This document shows positions 7,198 to 14,445 of a stretch of DNA of 24,899 nucleotides, in pieces. The position numbers and the translations under genes were made by a program. Within the stretch, counting starts at the first letter, position 1; the number at the start of each line of letters is the position of its first letter. Below the pieces are notes generated by a model. That model saw nothing but the letters and a program-made list of their open reading frames with translations. It had not been told where the DNA came from and searched no databases. Source of the stretch: Fimenecus sp051881355 (GTDB taxonomy: Bacteria > Bacillota > Clostridia > Oscillospirales > Acutalibacteraceae); assembly GCA_051881355.1 (NCBI GenBank), contig JBJEPS010000018.1:1-24899 (forward strand). The letters are read 5' to 3'.

Positions 7198-8313
7198 ATG
7201 CAGTTGAATTTTGCCGCGCCGTGTTTGTTTGGTTTAGAAAGCCTGGTGGCTGACGAATTACGGCAAATGGGTGCAGAAAATGTGGTTGCCGAAAACGGCA
7301 GAGTGTTTTTTGCGGGCGATGCGGCTTTGCTTGCCCGCGCCAACATCTGCTCGCGTTTTGCGGAGCGGATTTTGTTGGTGCTTGGCAGCTTTGAGGCACA
7401 TACCTTTGAGGAATTATTTCAGGGCGTAAAATCCTTGTCGCTGGAAAACTGGATCGGCGTACATGACGAATTCCCCGTGAAAGGGTACAGTTTGAAATCC
7501 GATTTATACAGCGTGCGCGATTGCCAGGCGATTATCAAAAAAGCCGCCGTGGAACGCTTAAAAGGCGCATACGGCGTAGAATGGTTCGAAGAAACCGGTA
7601 CGCGCTATCGGTTAGATTTCTCCATTCTCAAAAATCAAGTGTATATTTTTCTCGATACCACGGGTGTGCCGTTGCATAAGCGCGGCTACCGTCCGGCGGC
7701 GAACGAGGCACCGATGCGCGAAACCTTAGCGGCGGCGCTGTGCGCGTTGTCGCGCTTGCGTCCATACCATACGCTGTATGACCCGATGTGCGGGTCGGGC
7801 ACGATTTTAATCGAGGGCGCGATGCTCGCGCAGAATATCGCCCCGGGGCTGCACCGTCCGTTTGTGGCGGAGCGTTTTTCGCAAATTCCCCGGGAAATTT
7901 GGACAGCGGAACGCGAAAGGGCAGAAGCGGCAATCGTTGACACCCCCGATTTCGTCGCGTACGGTGCGGACACCGACCGCGCGGTGCTCAAAACCGCGCG
8001 GGAAAATGCTCTGCGTGCAGGCGTGTCCGACAAAATCGTGCTGGAATACGGCGATGTGCGTAAGTTTCACCCGCAGACGGAACGCGGCACGCTGATTACC
8101 AATCCGCCCTACGGCGAACGGCTGGCAGATACAAAATATGCTGCCGAACTGATTCGCGAAATGGGTAGGGTGTTTGAAAGAAAACACGGCTTCAGTTACA
8201 GCATCATCAGCCCTGAGGCAGAATTTGAGGACTTGTTCGGGCGCAAAGCCGATAAGCGCCGAAAGCTTTATAACGGTATGATTAAATGTCAGTTATATAT
8301 GTATTTCAAATAA
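7198..8313 (+). CDS. THUMP-domain class I SAM-dependent RNA methyltransferase (RlmL/YpsC-like)
   Basis: Predicted N2-guanine methyltransferase acting on 23S rRNA, 371 residues. An N-terminal THUMP-type RNA-binding region is followed by a Rossmann methyltransferase domain with DPMCGSGTILIEGA (SAM-binding and family signature, about residue 195) and the catalytic motif NPPYGERL (about residue 302). The frame stays open upstream, but ATG 7198 is chosen. GGAAAGGA lies just before it, the promoter is at 7138-7166, and the family begins close to the motif FAAPCLFGLE. It matches the short YpsC form of Firmicutes, without the extra C-terminal methyltransferase of enterobacterial RlmL. The lipid kinase gene follows 29 bases later with no terminator between. 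Confidence 0.92.
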   Translation: MQLNFAAPCLFGLESLVADELRQMGAENVVAENGRVFFAGDAALLARANICSRFAERILLVLGSFEAHTFEELFQGVKSLSLENWIGVHDEFPVKGYSLKSDLYSVRDCQAIIKKAAVERLKGAYGVEWFEETGTRYRLDFSILKNQVYIFLDTTGVPLHKRGYRPAANEAPMRETLAAALCALSRLRPYHTLYDPMCGSGTILIEGAMLAQNIAPGLHRPFVAERFSQIPREIWTAERERAEAAIVDTPDFVAYGADTDRAVLKTARENALRAGVSDKIVLEYGDVRKFHPQTERGTLITNPPYGERLADTKYAAELIREMGRVFERKHGFSYSIISPEAEFEDLFGRKADKRRKLYNGMIKCQLYMYFK

Positions 8314-8342
8314 ATATATCCTTATGAGGGAAGTGAACGGGA

Positions 8343-9302
8343 ATGAAACATATTTTTATCGTCAATCCGGCGGCAGGCAAAGGCAAAGCGGCAAAACGGA
8401 TTATCCCCGAAATTGAAGCCTATTTTGCAAGTCACACGGACCTTTCGTGGGAGATTTATCAAACCAAAGCCCCCGGCGACGGCAAAGACTACGCCGAAAG
8501 CATTGCAAAAACGGGCGAACCGGTGCGGTTTTACGCTTGCGGCGGCGACGGTACGCTCTATGAAGTGGTCAACGGTGCGTACAAATACCCGAATGCGGCA
8601 GTGGGCATTATTCCCTTGGGCTCGGGCAACGATTTCGCACGCGTGTTCGGCGGCAGTGAAAAGCTGTTTGACATTGACGCACAGGTTAACGGTGTAACGA
8701 TGCCGTTTGATTTGATTGATGCGGGCGGGCATGTCGCCATCAACCAGTGCTCGATGGGGTTGGACGCTGAGGTGTGTGCCAAACAGGCATATTTCAAGAA
8801 GCTGCCGGGCGTCGGCGGCGAGTTTGCCTATACAATGTCGCTGTTTTATTGCCTGTGTCGCCGTTTAAAAAGTGAATTCAAAATTGTGGTGGACGACAAG
8901 GACACTTACGAGGGCACTATGCTGTTTTCATTGTGTGCGAACGGCAGATGGTACGGTGGCGGGTACAAGGGCGCGCCGAAAGCCGTGCCGAATGACGGGC
9001 TGTTGGATTTTATTGTGGTGCGCAAAACCGTCGGGCGGTTAAAGCTCGCAGGCTTGGTCGGCAAATATAAGCGCGGCGAACACCTTGACTGGGATTTCAC
9101 GACCTTTGTGCGCGGCAAAAAAATGCAGATTTTCAGCAAAAAGCCTGCTGCGGTCAATGTCGACGGGGAGTGTGAATATGTGCTGGAAAGCACATTCCGT
9201 GTCTTAGAGGGCGCATTGTCGGTGATTGTGCCTGACAAGGCGGCATATGTCCAAACCGTCGGTGACGGCGAACTCGAAAACGAGCCGGCTTTGTTAAAAT
9301 GA
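8343..9302 (+). CDS. diacylglycerol kinase family lipid kinase (DgkB/YegS-like)
   Basis: Soluble ATP-dependent lipid kinase of 319 residues. Nucleotide and catalytic motifs are plain: NPAAGKGKA (residues 8-16), GGDGTLYEVVNG (about residues 68-79) and PLGSGNDFARVF (about residues 91-102). The second domain includes NGRWYGGGYKGAPKAVPNDGLLD, typical of the beta-sandwich half. In Firmicutes such enzymes recycle diacylglycerol into phosphatidic acid or phosphorylate other lipids. The actual lipid is not readable from sequence. GAGGGAAGTG precedes ATG 8343. It probably shares the transcript of the upstream methyltransferase. Confidence 0.92.
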   Translation: MKHIFIVNPAAGKGKAAKRIIPEIEAYFASHTDLSWEIYQTKAPGDGKDYAESIAKTGEPVRFYACGGDGTLYEVVNGAYKYPNAAVGIIPLGSGNDFARVFGGSEKLFDIDAQVNGVTMPFDLIDAGGHVAINQCSMGLDAEVCAKQAYFKKLPGVGGEFAYTMSLFYCLCRRLKSEFKIVVDDKDTYEGTMLFSLCANGRWYGGGYKGAPKAVPNDGLLDFIVVRKTVGRLKLAGLVGKYKRGEHLDWDFTTFVRGKKMQIFSKKPAAVNVDGECEYVLESTFRVLEGALSVIVPDKAAYVQTVGDGELENEPALLK

Positions 9303-9337
9303 TGTAAAATCGGTGCAAAATTTGTGTAAATCGTGCA

Positions 9338-9366
9338 TTGCACTTTGCCGCAGTAAAGCGTATAAT
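9338..9366 (+). promoter_or_regulatory. strong sigma-A promoter for the second symporter operon
   Basis: TTGCAC (9338-9343), a 17-base spacer and a consensus TATAAT (9361-9366). The predicted start near 9373 places the hairpin at 9381-9412 inside the 5' leader of the symporter message. Confidence 0.85.
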
Positions 9367-9380
9367 ATTTTCAATCTGAT

Positions 9381-9412
9381 AGAAAAGAGTGTCGGGGGCG
9401 GCACTCTTTTCT
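9381..9412 (+). terminator. hairpin between lipid kinase gene and symporter: terminator or leader attenuator
   Basis: A perfect 11-bp stem AGAAAAGAGTG/CACTCTTTTCT (9381-9391 with 9402-9412) holds a GC-rich 10-base loop and is followed by the U-rich but interrupted CTGTTTCTATTTT. It may terminate the lipid kinase transcript. Because it lies just downstream of the promoter at 9338-9366, it would also be the first structure in the symporter leader, so attenuation is possible. Confidence 0.6.
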
Positions 9413-9460
9413 GTTTCTATTTTGCCGAATGCAAACGGATTCGGGGAACGGAGAGACAGT

Positions 9461-10930
9461 ATGAAAAAATATATGAAAAAGTCCGAAATTTGGACTTTCG
9501 GCATCGGGCTGTTCGGTGTCGCGCTCATGACGGGCTGGATGCCCGACTATACCGCAACCTTTTTTGCGGACTTTGCTTTTAAGGGAAAAGGGTTTGATTC
9601 CACCACGATGGGCAATGTGATTTCCACCGTATTTTTGGTGGCGGGCTTCATCGGAGCAATTTGTGAATTGGTCATCGGCTATTTGGTGGACAATACCCGC
9701 ACCAAATTCGGCAAGGTCAAACCTTGGGTGGGCTTCGGCGTTGTGCCGCTGGCGATTGTCGCGATGCTGGTGTTTGTCGCGCCGAATACAAACAGCCAAA
9801 CCGTTGCCATCATTTGGATGTTTGTGATTTATTCACTGTATACGGCGTTCAGCTGTGCGGTGGAAAGTCCCGCCAACTGCTTCGGCTCGCTGTGTTCCCC
9901 GAATCCCGAGGAGCGTTCCAGTGCGATTTCCATTGCGTCGTTTTTGCGCTCGGTCGGGCAGTCGGGCGGTATGGTGGTTGTGCTCGCGGTTGGGCTGATT
10001 ATGAAAGCCGTTATGGGCGAGCAACAGTATAAAAACGCCGAGGGGCAAGGCTTAGACCTGGTCATTTCCACGGCAGTCTGTGCGCTCGGTCTTGTGTTGT
10101 TTGTGATGATTTTCTTTGCAAACAACAAAGAAAATGTTCCCTTTACGCAGGAAAAGGTCAGCTTAAAAGATGCCGTCAAGGTTGTGTTCACTTACAAAAA
10201 TCTGCTGATGGTTTCCTTAACGAAGCTCTGTGGCTTCGGACGCGGCGTGTACGGCACGGTTTCCCTTTACATAGCAATTTATCTGTTGGGCTCTAAGGAT
10301 TTGAAGCTGGCATTGCTTTTGCCGATGGGCATCGGCACGGCGGTGGGCACACTGCTTGTCAATTTGGTGCTTAAGAAATTCTCCACCAAGCAGACCTACA
10401 TTCTGTTCTGCGTGTACGGTGCGTCGTCTCTTGCGATTTTGTTCTTGGTATCACGCGGCATTGGCTTTAACGACGGCTTGATTATCCCGTTCTTAATTCT
10501 CAACTTCTTCTGCGGGCTTCAGCACGGCAATACCAATGTTACGCCGAATATTATGATTGCGGATTGCGTGGACGAAATCGAATACAAAACCGGCAAACGG
10601 CAGGAGGGACTGGCGTATGCCGGCTACGGGCTGTTCTCGAAAATCGCCTCTGCGCTGACAAAGGGCTTGGGTCCGTGGTTGCTCTATACCTGGTCGGGCT
10701 ATATGGTCTCTGCCGATGCGAATGTCGCATATGCTGCACAGACCGACGGAACGCTCAACAAAATGCTGATGATTTACACGATTATCCCTGCGGTGTTCGT
10801 GATTTTACAGGGCGTGCCGATTTTGTTCTATGATATGGTCGGTGAAAAGAAGGAAATGATTACCAAAGCGCTCGTGGAACGCCGCGAAGCCGCAAAACTG
10901 CAAGCCGCAACCGAAGCGGAACAAGCGTAA
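9461..10930 (+). CDS. GPH-family (MelB-like) sugar:cation symporter, second copy
   Basis: Secondary transporter of the glycoside-pentoside-hexuronide:cation type, 489 residues and about 12 membrane helices. The family loop reads IGYLVDNTRTKFGKVKPW (about residues 72-89) and the C-terminal half has DCVDEIEYKTGKRQEG (about residues 368-383). ATG 9461 is chosen over an upstream ATG in the same frame because GGAGAG lies six bases before it and MKKYMKKSEIWTFGIG is a normal family start. It differs from the 1492-3039 symporter in lacking the long polar N-terminus, and its Asp in the first NDP motif is not conserved (ICELVIGYL). The next gene starts 14 bases after the stop. Substrate unknown. Confidence 0.87.
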   Translation: MKKYMKKSEIWTFGIGLFGVALMTGWMPDYTATFFADFAFKGKGFDSTTMGNVISTVFLVAGFIGAICELVIGYLVDNTRTKFGKVKPWVGFGVVPLAIVAMLVFVAPNTNSQTVAIIWMFVIYSLYTAFSCAVESPANCFGSLCSPNPEERSSAISIASFLRSVGQSGGMVVVLAVGLIMKAVMGEQQYKNAEGQGLDLVISTAVCALGLVLFVMIFFANNKENVPFTQEKVSLKDAVKVVFTYKNLLMVSLTKLCGFGRGVYGTVSLYIAIYLLGSKDLKLALLLPMGIGTAVGTLLVNLVLKKFSTKQTYILFCVYGASSLAILFLVSRGIGFNDGLIIPFLILNFFCGLQHGNTNVTPNIMIADCVDEIEYKTGKRQEGLAYAGYGLFSKIASALTKGLGPWLLYTWSGYMVSADANVAYAAQTDGTLNKMLMIYTIIPAVFVILQGVPILFYDMVGEKKEMITKALVERREAAKLQAATEAEQA

Positions 10931-10944
10931 GGAGGCGACGGAAC

Positions 10945-11862
10945 ATGGCAAAGAAAGAAAAAACATTTCCTGTGAAACTGTATGCTTTGGTGGCATTTTT
11001 GGTGGTTGCCGCCGTGTTGGTGCTGATTGTGACGGTCACATTCAAGGCAAAATATACCGGCTATCACCCCGAAGAGGTCGCGCGGGTTTATGCCGATACG
11101 ATTGTGCAGTCGGGCGACGGCTACAATGCTTATAAAAACGCGCTGCCGAGCGTCAACAACAAATACGGAGATTTCATTCGCAAGCAGTATATGTACCCAC
11201 TGATTTACAGGGAAGCAGGCTATACGCCGGGCGATAAAACCGGCGATTTGAAAGGCTTTAATGATAAGTCCTATATGGGCGAAAAGAGTAAAACCGATGA
11301 CGGCTCTTTGCAGGGGCAGGTTATTGACACAATGTATCCGTATTATGTTGAGCTGGTTAAAAACGGCTGGGACGATTATGATACGATTTTTACGAAATAC
11401 TTCGAGAAGCTTATTCAAGTGCGCAAAGAAGTGTTCGGCGACGACTATATGACTGACGAAATTATGTTTGCCGCACTCGAGAGCAATGTCAAAACCTACG
11501 GCAAAGCCTTAACGGGTACCGAAGACGTGTTCGATGAAAACTCAGGCGAGCAAATCGAATATAAGTCTACCGGCGCATATCAAACCGCCTACGGTGAGGA
11601 TTATAAGTTTACAACTGTTGTGCTGTCGGAAACTGAAATCGCGCTTGACGCTTACAAGGCGGAGTGCAATACCGACCAACTTTCGGTGTATGGCATTGCG
11701 GCGGAGGAAATCACCGATGTGAAATCGTTCACCGTCGGCGTGCAGACCGCGGACGGCGCAACCGTGACACAAGCGACCGTGGTGGTGGTCAAAATCGGCA
11801 GCACCTGGTATGTGGACAATACCGCAACCGACACCACGCCGCTGTATGGCTTTTATAAATAA
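10945..11862 (+). CDS. membrane-anchored extracytoplasmic protein of unknown function
   Basis: I do not recognise this 305-residue protein. Residues 1-11 are basic (MAKKEKTFPVK), residues 12-33 form one hydrophobic helix, and the remaining 270 residues are polar and probably outside the cell. The segment after the helix (HPEEVARVYADTIV) and the C-terminus (VVVKIGSTWYVDN) resemble the start and last strand of NTF2-like or DUF4878-type domains, which is an inference from pattern only. There is no cleavage site or lipobox. AAGGAGG lies upstream of ATG 10945, and the gene follows the symporter by 14 bases, so it may be an accessory of that transporter. A terminator follows ten bases after the stop. 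Confidence 0.75.
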   Translation: MAKKEKTFPVKLYALVAFLVVAAVLVLIVTVTFKAKYTGYHPEEVARVYADTIVQSGDGYNAYKNALPSVNNKYGDFIRKQYMYPLIYREAGYTPGDKTGDLKGFNDKSYMGEKSKTDDGSLQGQVIDTMYPYYVELVKNGWDDYDTIFTKYFEKLIQVRKEVFGDDYMTDEIMFAALESNVKTYGKALTGTEDVFDENSGEQIEYKSTGAYQTAYGEDYKFTTVVLSETEIALDAYKAECNTDQLSVYGIAAEEITDVKSFTVGVQTADGATVTQATVVVVKIGSTWYVDNTATDTTPLYGFYK

Positions 11863-11871
11863 TTTTACAAA

Positions 11872-11910
11872 AAAGACGCGGACGGTTTTCGGCTGTTCCG
11901 CGTCTTTCTT
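11872..11910 (+). terminator. Rho-independent terminator after the symporter operon
   Basis: A perfect 11-bp stem AAAGACGCGGA/TCCGCGTCTTT (11872-11882 with 11897-11907) has a 14-base loop and ends in a T-rich tail (TTTCTTT). It closes the 9461-11862 unit and lies only about 26 bases before the next start codon. Confidence 0.88.
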
Positions 11911-11936
11911 TACAGAATAACAAAAGGGTTGATTTT

Positions 11937-12806
11937 ATGAAATTTAAAAATATGGCGGTTTGCGACCTGCGCGGCTATAATTCCGTAGAGGCGGCAAGCG
12001 AAATTGAATCAATTACCCATGTGGCGCTGGTGATTTTTCCGAAGGATGCCGACGCGCAAACCCGCGCGGCATTTGCCAAGGTCGAAATGCAAAATGTCGC
12101 GTCCACAATCTATTGCGACGCGGACGCAAAAATCAATATTTACAACGGCAAGGTGACTTTGAGCGACGCGAATGTGTCTGACGGTGAAAATGTGTATGTG
12201 ATTAACGGGAAGGCGTGCATTTTGCCGATTTCGCCGCAAAAGCATTTGGCTTTGATTATAAACGGCAAGGCAGTGTATGACAAAAACAGCGAAAACATCG
12301 AATTGCTGTCGGTAAACGGCAAAGCGGTGCCGCTGGATTTGCAGGACGCGGAGTTTTTGGGAAATGATGCGTTTTTACCTGTGGAAAAATTTACGGGTGA
12401 CGGCGAAAATAAGTATTACGCCGCTGAACTTGCGGTTGTGGGTGCGGTTCCGAAAACGGCGCACGGGAAAGTGCTGTCGGAACGGATTTGTGCAGACCCG
12501 AGCGTGCGCGAAAGCGGCGTGCAGTTAGAGGCGGAAGCTGTCACTTACGCGACGGTTCGCGAAGAGGTTTTGATAAAAGCGGATTTGTCGGAGTTTTATT
12601 TGACGCAATCTCTTTTAGAAAGTTTAACAGGAAATTTGATTTTAAAGGACATCGACACGGTGCGCATAGACAAAAAGGTTACGCCCGCGCTGTTGCGGGA
12701 GAAGGTGCTGTTGCTATGCGACATCGGAACGGTGCGCGCCACAAAAACCACCTTTGACACCGTGCAGTTACTGTGTCAGGATGTCGGCAGTATTACACGA
12801 AAATGA
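11937..12806 (+). CDS. hypothetical protein upstream of ECF sigma factor
   Basis: Unrecognised protein of 289 residues without signal peptide or membrane helix. The middle carries a short recurring pattern, INGKACILPI, INGKAVYD and VNGKAVPLD (about residues 89-131), suggesting repeated beta-hairpins. The last 70 residues alternate hydrophobic and charged residues (LTGNLILKDIDTVRID and following), again like a beta-rich fold. This resembles right-handed beta or bactofilin-like architecture, but that is only a guess. The stop codon overlaps the sigma factor start by three bases, so the two are translationally coupled and probably function together. The ribosome binding site (AAAGGG) is weak. 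No promoter is evident in the 26 bases after the preceding terminator. Confidence 0.7.
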   Translation: MKFKNMAVCDLRGYNSVEAASEIESITHVALVIFPKDADAQTRAAFAKVEMQNVASTIYCDADAKINIYNGKVTLSDANVSDGENVYVINGKACILPISPQKHLALIINGKAVYDKNSENIELLSVNGKAVPLDLQDAEFLGNDAFLPVEKFTGDGENKYYAAELAVVGAVPKTAHGKVLSERICADPSVRESGVQLEAEAVTYATVREEVLIKADLSEFYLTQSLLESLTGNLILKDIDTVRIDKKVTPALLREKVLLLCDIGTVRATKTTFDTVQLLCQDVGSITRK

Positions 12807-13309
12807 GTACGAGTGAAACAGAAAAAGAAACGCAGTTTGACGCGGTTTACAGCGACCTGTTTGGCGATGTGTATGCATATTTCAATATATGCTTCGGCGA
12901 ACAGAGTGCCGAGGATTTGGCACAGGAAGCCTTTTTGCGCGTGTGGAAAGCCGTGGACGGCGGCAAAATTCCCGACAACTGGCGTGCGTGGGTGTTTCGT
13001 TGCGCGGTCAATTTAAAAAATGACTTCTTACGGCGAAAATATGCCGAAAGCGGCGTGGAAAGTTTTGAAACGGCGGTGCTCCCCGCGAGCGCCGCGCCCG
13101 ATGCGGGCGAAACGCTCGCGGTTAAAGGCGCACTCTCGCGCCTTGCAGGCACAGACCGTGAAGTGCTGACTTTAAAAAGCATGGGTTTTACAAGCGACGA
13201 AATCGGCGAGCTGTTGTCGATAAGCGGCTCGGCGGTGCGTACGCGCTTGCAGAAAGCCAAGCAGAATTTTCAAAATGCATTGGAAACGGAGGGCGTTATA
13301 AATGGATAA
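12803..13309 (+). CDS. ECF-type sigma-70 family RNA polymerase sigma factor
   Basis: Small alternative sigma factor of 168 residues with only regions 2 and 4. Region 2 shows AEDLAQEAFLRVWKAV followed by NWRAWVFRCAVNLKNDFLRRK (about residues 34-78). Region 4 shows REVLTLKSMGFTSDEIGELL then SGSAVRTRLQKAKQNF, the DNA-reading helix-turn-helix (about residues 119-157). ATG 12803 is chosen because it overlaps the preceding stop (ATGA) and lies next to the usual start of region 2; an upstream start codon in frame would add ten residues of the previous gene's shadow. It overlaps the following 66-codon gene by eight bases. The normal partner, a membrane anti-sigma factor with a zinc motif, is absent from the neighbourhood. 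Confidence 0.9.
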   Translation: MSTSETEKETQFDAVYSDLFGDVYAYFNICFGEQSAEDLAQEAFLRVWKAVDGGKIPDNWRAWVFRCAVNLKNDFLRRKYAESGVESFETAVLPASAAPDAGETLAVKGALSRLAGTDREVLTLKSMGFTSDEIGELLSISGSAVRTRLQKAKQNFQNALETEGVING

Positions 13310-13502
13310 AACAGATGCTTTGTTGAAACAGGCAGTGCGCGCCTTTTCGCCGTCTGCGACCGTACGCGAACGGGTGAAATTCCGTATTTGTCCGCACCGT
13401 TTCAGTGGCGTTTCTGTGGTGTTCGTGCACAAAGACGGCGCAAAAATCATGGAATCCGTATTTAAGCGGTATGAAAAACTGATGAACAAAACTGTAAAGT
13501 AA
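13302..13502 (+). CDS. 66-residue protein in the anti-sigma position
   Basis: Small basic protein of 66 residues starting MDKTDALLKQAVRAF and ending with KRYEKLMNKTVK. Its ATG lies inside the last codons of the sigma factor gene (eight-base overlap), and GGAGGG in the sigma coding sequence (13288-13293) provides a ribosome binding site eight bases upstream. There is no membrane helix. One Cys (ICPHRF) followed by His is too little for a zinc anti-sigma domain. The position downstream of an ECF sigma gene is where an anti-sigma factor is normally found, so a soluble regulator is possible. Family not recognised. Confidence 0.65.
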   Translation: MDKTDALLKQAVRAFSPSATVRERVKFRICPHRFSGVSVVFVHKDGAKIMESVFKRYEKLMNKTVK

Positions 13503-13519
13503 ATAAGGCAATCGTATTT

Positions 13520-13555
13520 CGGGCAGGCAAAAGCGCTTGCCCGCTTTTTGTTTTT
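13520..13555 (+). terminator. Rho-independent terminator after the ECF cassette
   Basis: A 9-bp stem CGGGCAGGC/GCTTGCCCG (13520-13528 with 13535-13543, one G-T pair) with an AAAAGC loop is followed by CTTTTTGTTTTTT. It separates the sigma cassette from the rlmB promoter. Confidence 0.93.
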
Positions 13556-13579
13556 TGCCCGCAAACTCGAAAAAATATG

Positions 13580-13608
13580 TTGTACTGGCACACAAGATAT
13601 GGTATAAT
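13580..13608 (+). promoter_or_regulatory. sigma-A promoter for rlmB and the downstream genes
   Basis: TTGTAC (13580-13585), a 17-base spacer and consensus TATAAT (13603-13608). The predicted start is near 13615 and there is no terminator until 18276, so rlmB, the pseudo-ATPase gene and the MgtC-type gene probably share this transcript. Confidence 0.85.
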
Positions 13609-13680
13609 CTTATAATAACTATACCTATGTGTATCGGCAGCCTGTTTGCGGTCGGTACAAAGGGAACGGAGCGGCAAAAA

Positions 13681-14442
13681 ATGCGTGACGAACAGCAGAA
13701 GCAGGATTTAATCATCGGCAGAAACGCCGTGGCGGAGGTTTTTAAATCTGACCGCACGGTGGATACGCTGTATCTTTTGCGCGGGGAAAAAAATCCGGCG
13801 CTCACGCGTTTTGCCTCGCTGTGCCGCGAAGCGGGCGGCGTCGTGAAAGAGGTGGACCGCAAAAAATTAGACAGTCTTTGCGGCGGCGCCAATCATCAAG
13901 GGGTGGCGGTGTTCGTCGCGGCGCACGAGTATGCAAGTGTTGCGGACATTTTAGCGTACGCACGTGAAAAAGGCGAGCCGCCGTTTGTGGTTGTCTGCGA
14001 TGAACTCGAAGACCCACACAATTTGGGTGCGATTATCCGCACGGCGGAGGCGGCGGGCGCACACGGGATTATCATTCCGAAACGCCGCAGCGTCTCGTTG
14101 AATTATACCGTCGGCAAAGCCTCGGCGGGGGCGATCGAATATATGCGCGTGGCGCGTGTTGCCAATCTTCCCGCGACTTTAGAGGACTTAAAAAAAGAAG
14201 GGCTTTGGATTTACGGTGCGGATATGGACGGGCAAAGCTACCGCGAGATCGATTTTTCGGGCGCCTGTGCGCTGGTCGTCGGCTCGGAGGGCAAAGGCAT
14301 GGGGCGGCTTGTCCGTGAAAAATGCGATTTTATTGTCTCTTTGCCGATGCATGGCAAAATCAATTCTTTGAATGCATCGGTTGCGGCAGGCATTTTGATG
14401 TATGAAATTGCGGCGCAGAGACAAAGCGGATTTGAGGTGTAA
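13681..14442 (+). CDS. rlmB: 23S rRNA 2'-O-ribose methyltransferase RlmB (TrmH/SpoU family)
   Basis: SPOUT-class methyltransferase of 253 residues, expected to methylate the ribose of G2251 (E. coli numbering) in the 23S rRNA P-loop. It opens with the family substrate-binding motif IIGRNAVAEVFK. The SpoU domain carries ELEDPHNLGAIIRTAEAAGAHGII (motif 1, about residues 109-132), GSEGKGM (motif 2, about residues 201-207) and the knot motif LPMHGKINSLNASVAAGILMYE near the C-terminus. In-frame ATG codons at 13537 and 13627 are rejected: the first precedes the promoter, and only ATG 13681 has GGGAACGGAG upstream and matches the family start. The stop is three bases before the next gene. Confidence 0.93.
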   Translation: MRDEQQKQDLIIGRNAVAEVFKSDRTVDTLYLLRGEKNPALTRFASLCREAGGVVKEVDRKKLDSLCGGANHQGVAVFVAAHEYASVADILAYAREKGEPPFVVVCDELEDPHNLGAIIRTAEAAGAHGIIIPKRRSVSLNYTVGKASAGAIEYMRVARVANLPATLEDLKKEGLWIYGADMDGQSYREIDFSGACALVVGSEGKGMGRLVREKCDFIVSLPMHGKINSLNASVAAGILMYEIAAQRQSGFEV

Positions 14443-14445
14443 GCA

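Noticed and set aside
1492..10930. Segmental duplication linking the two GPH symporter loci
   Set aside because: Proteins share only family motifs, neighbours differ, and no matching flanking DNA was seen.
11872..11936. ECF-type autoregulated promoter before the 289-residue gene
   Set aside because: A CGTC lies in the right general area, but it belongs to the terminator stem and there is no AAC-type -35 element at the right distance.
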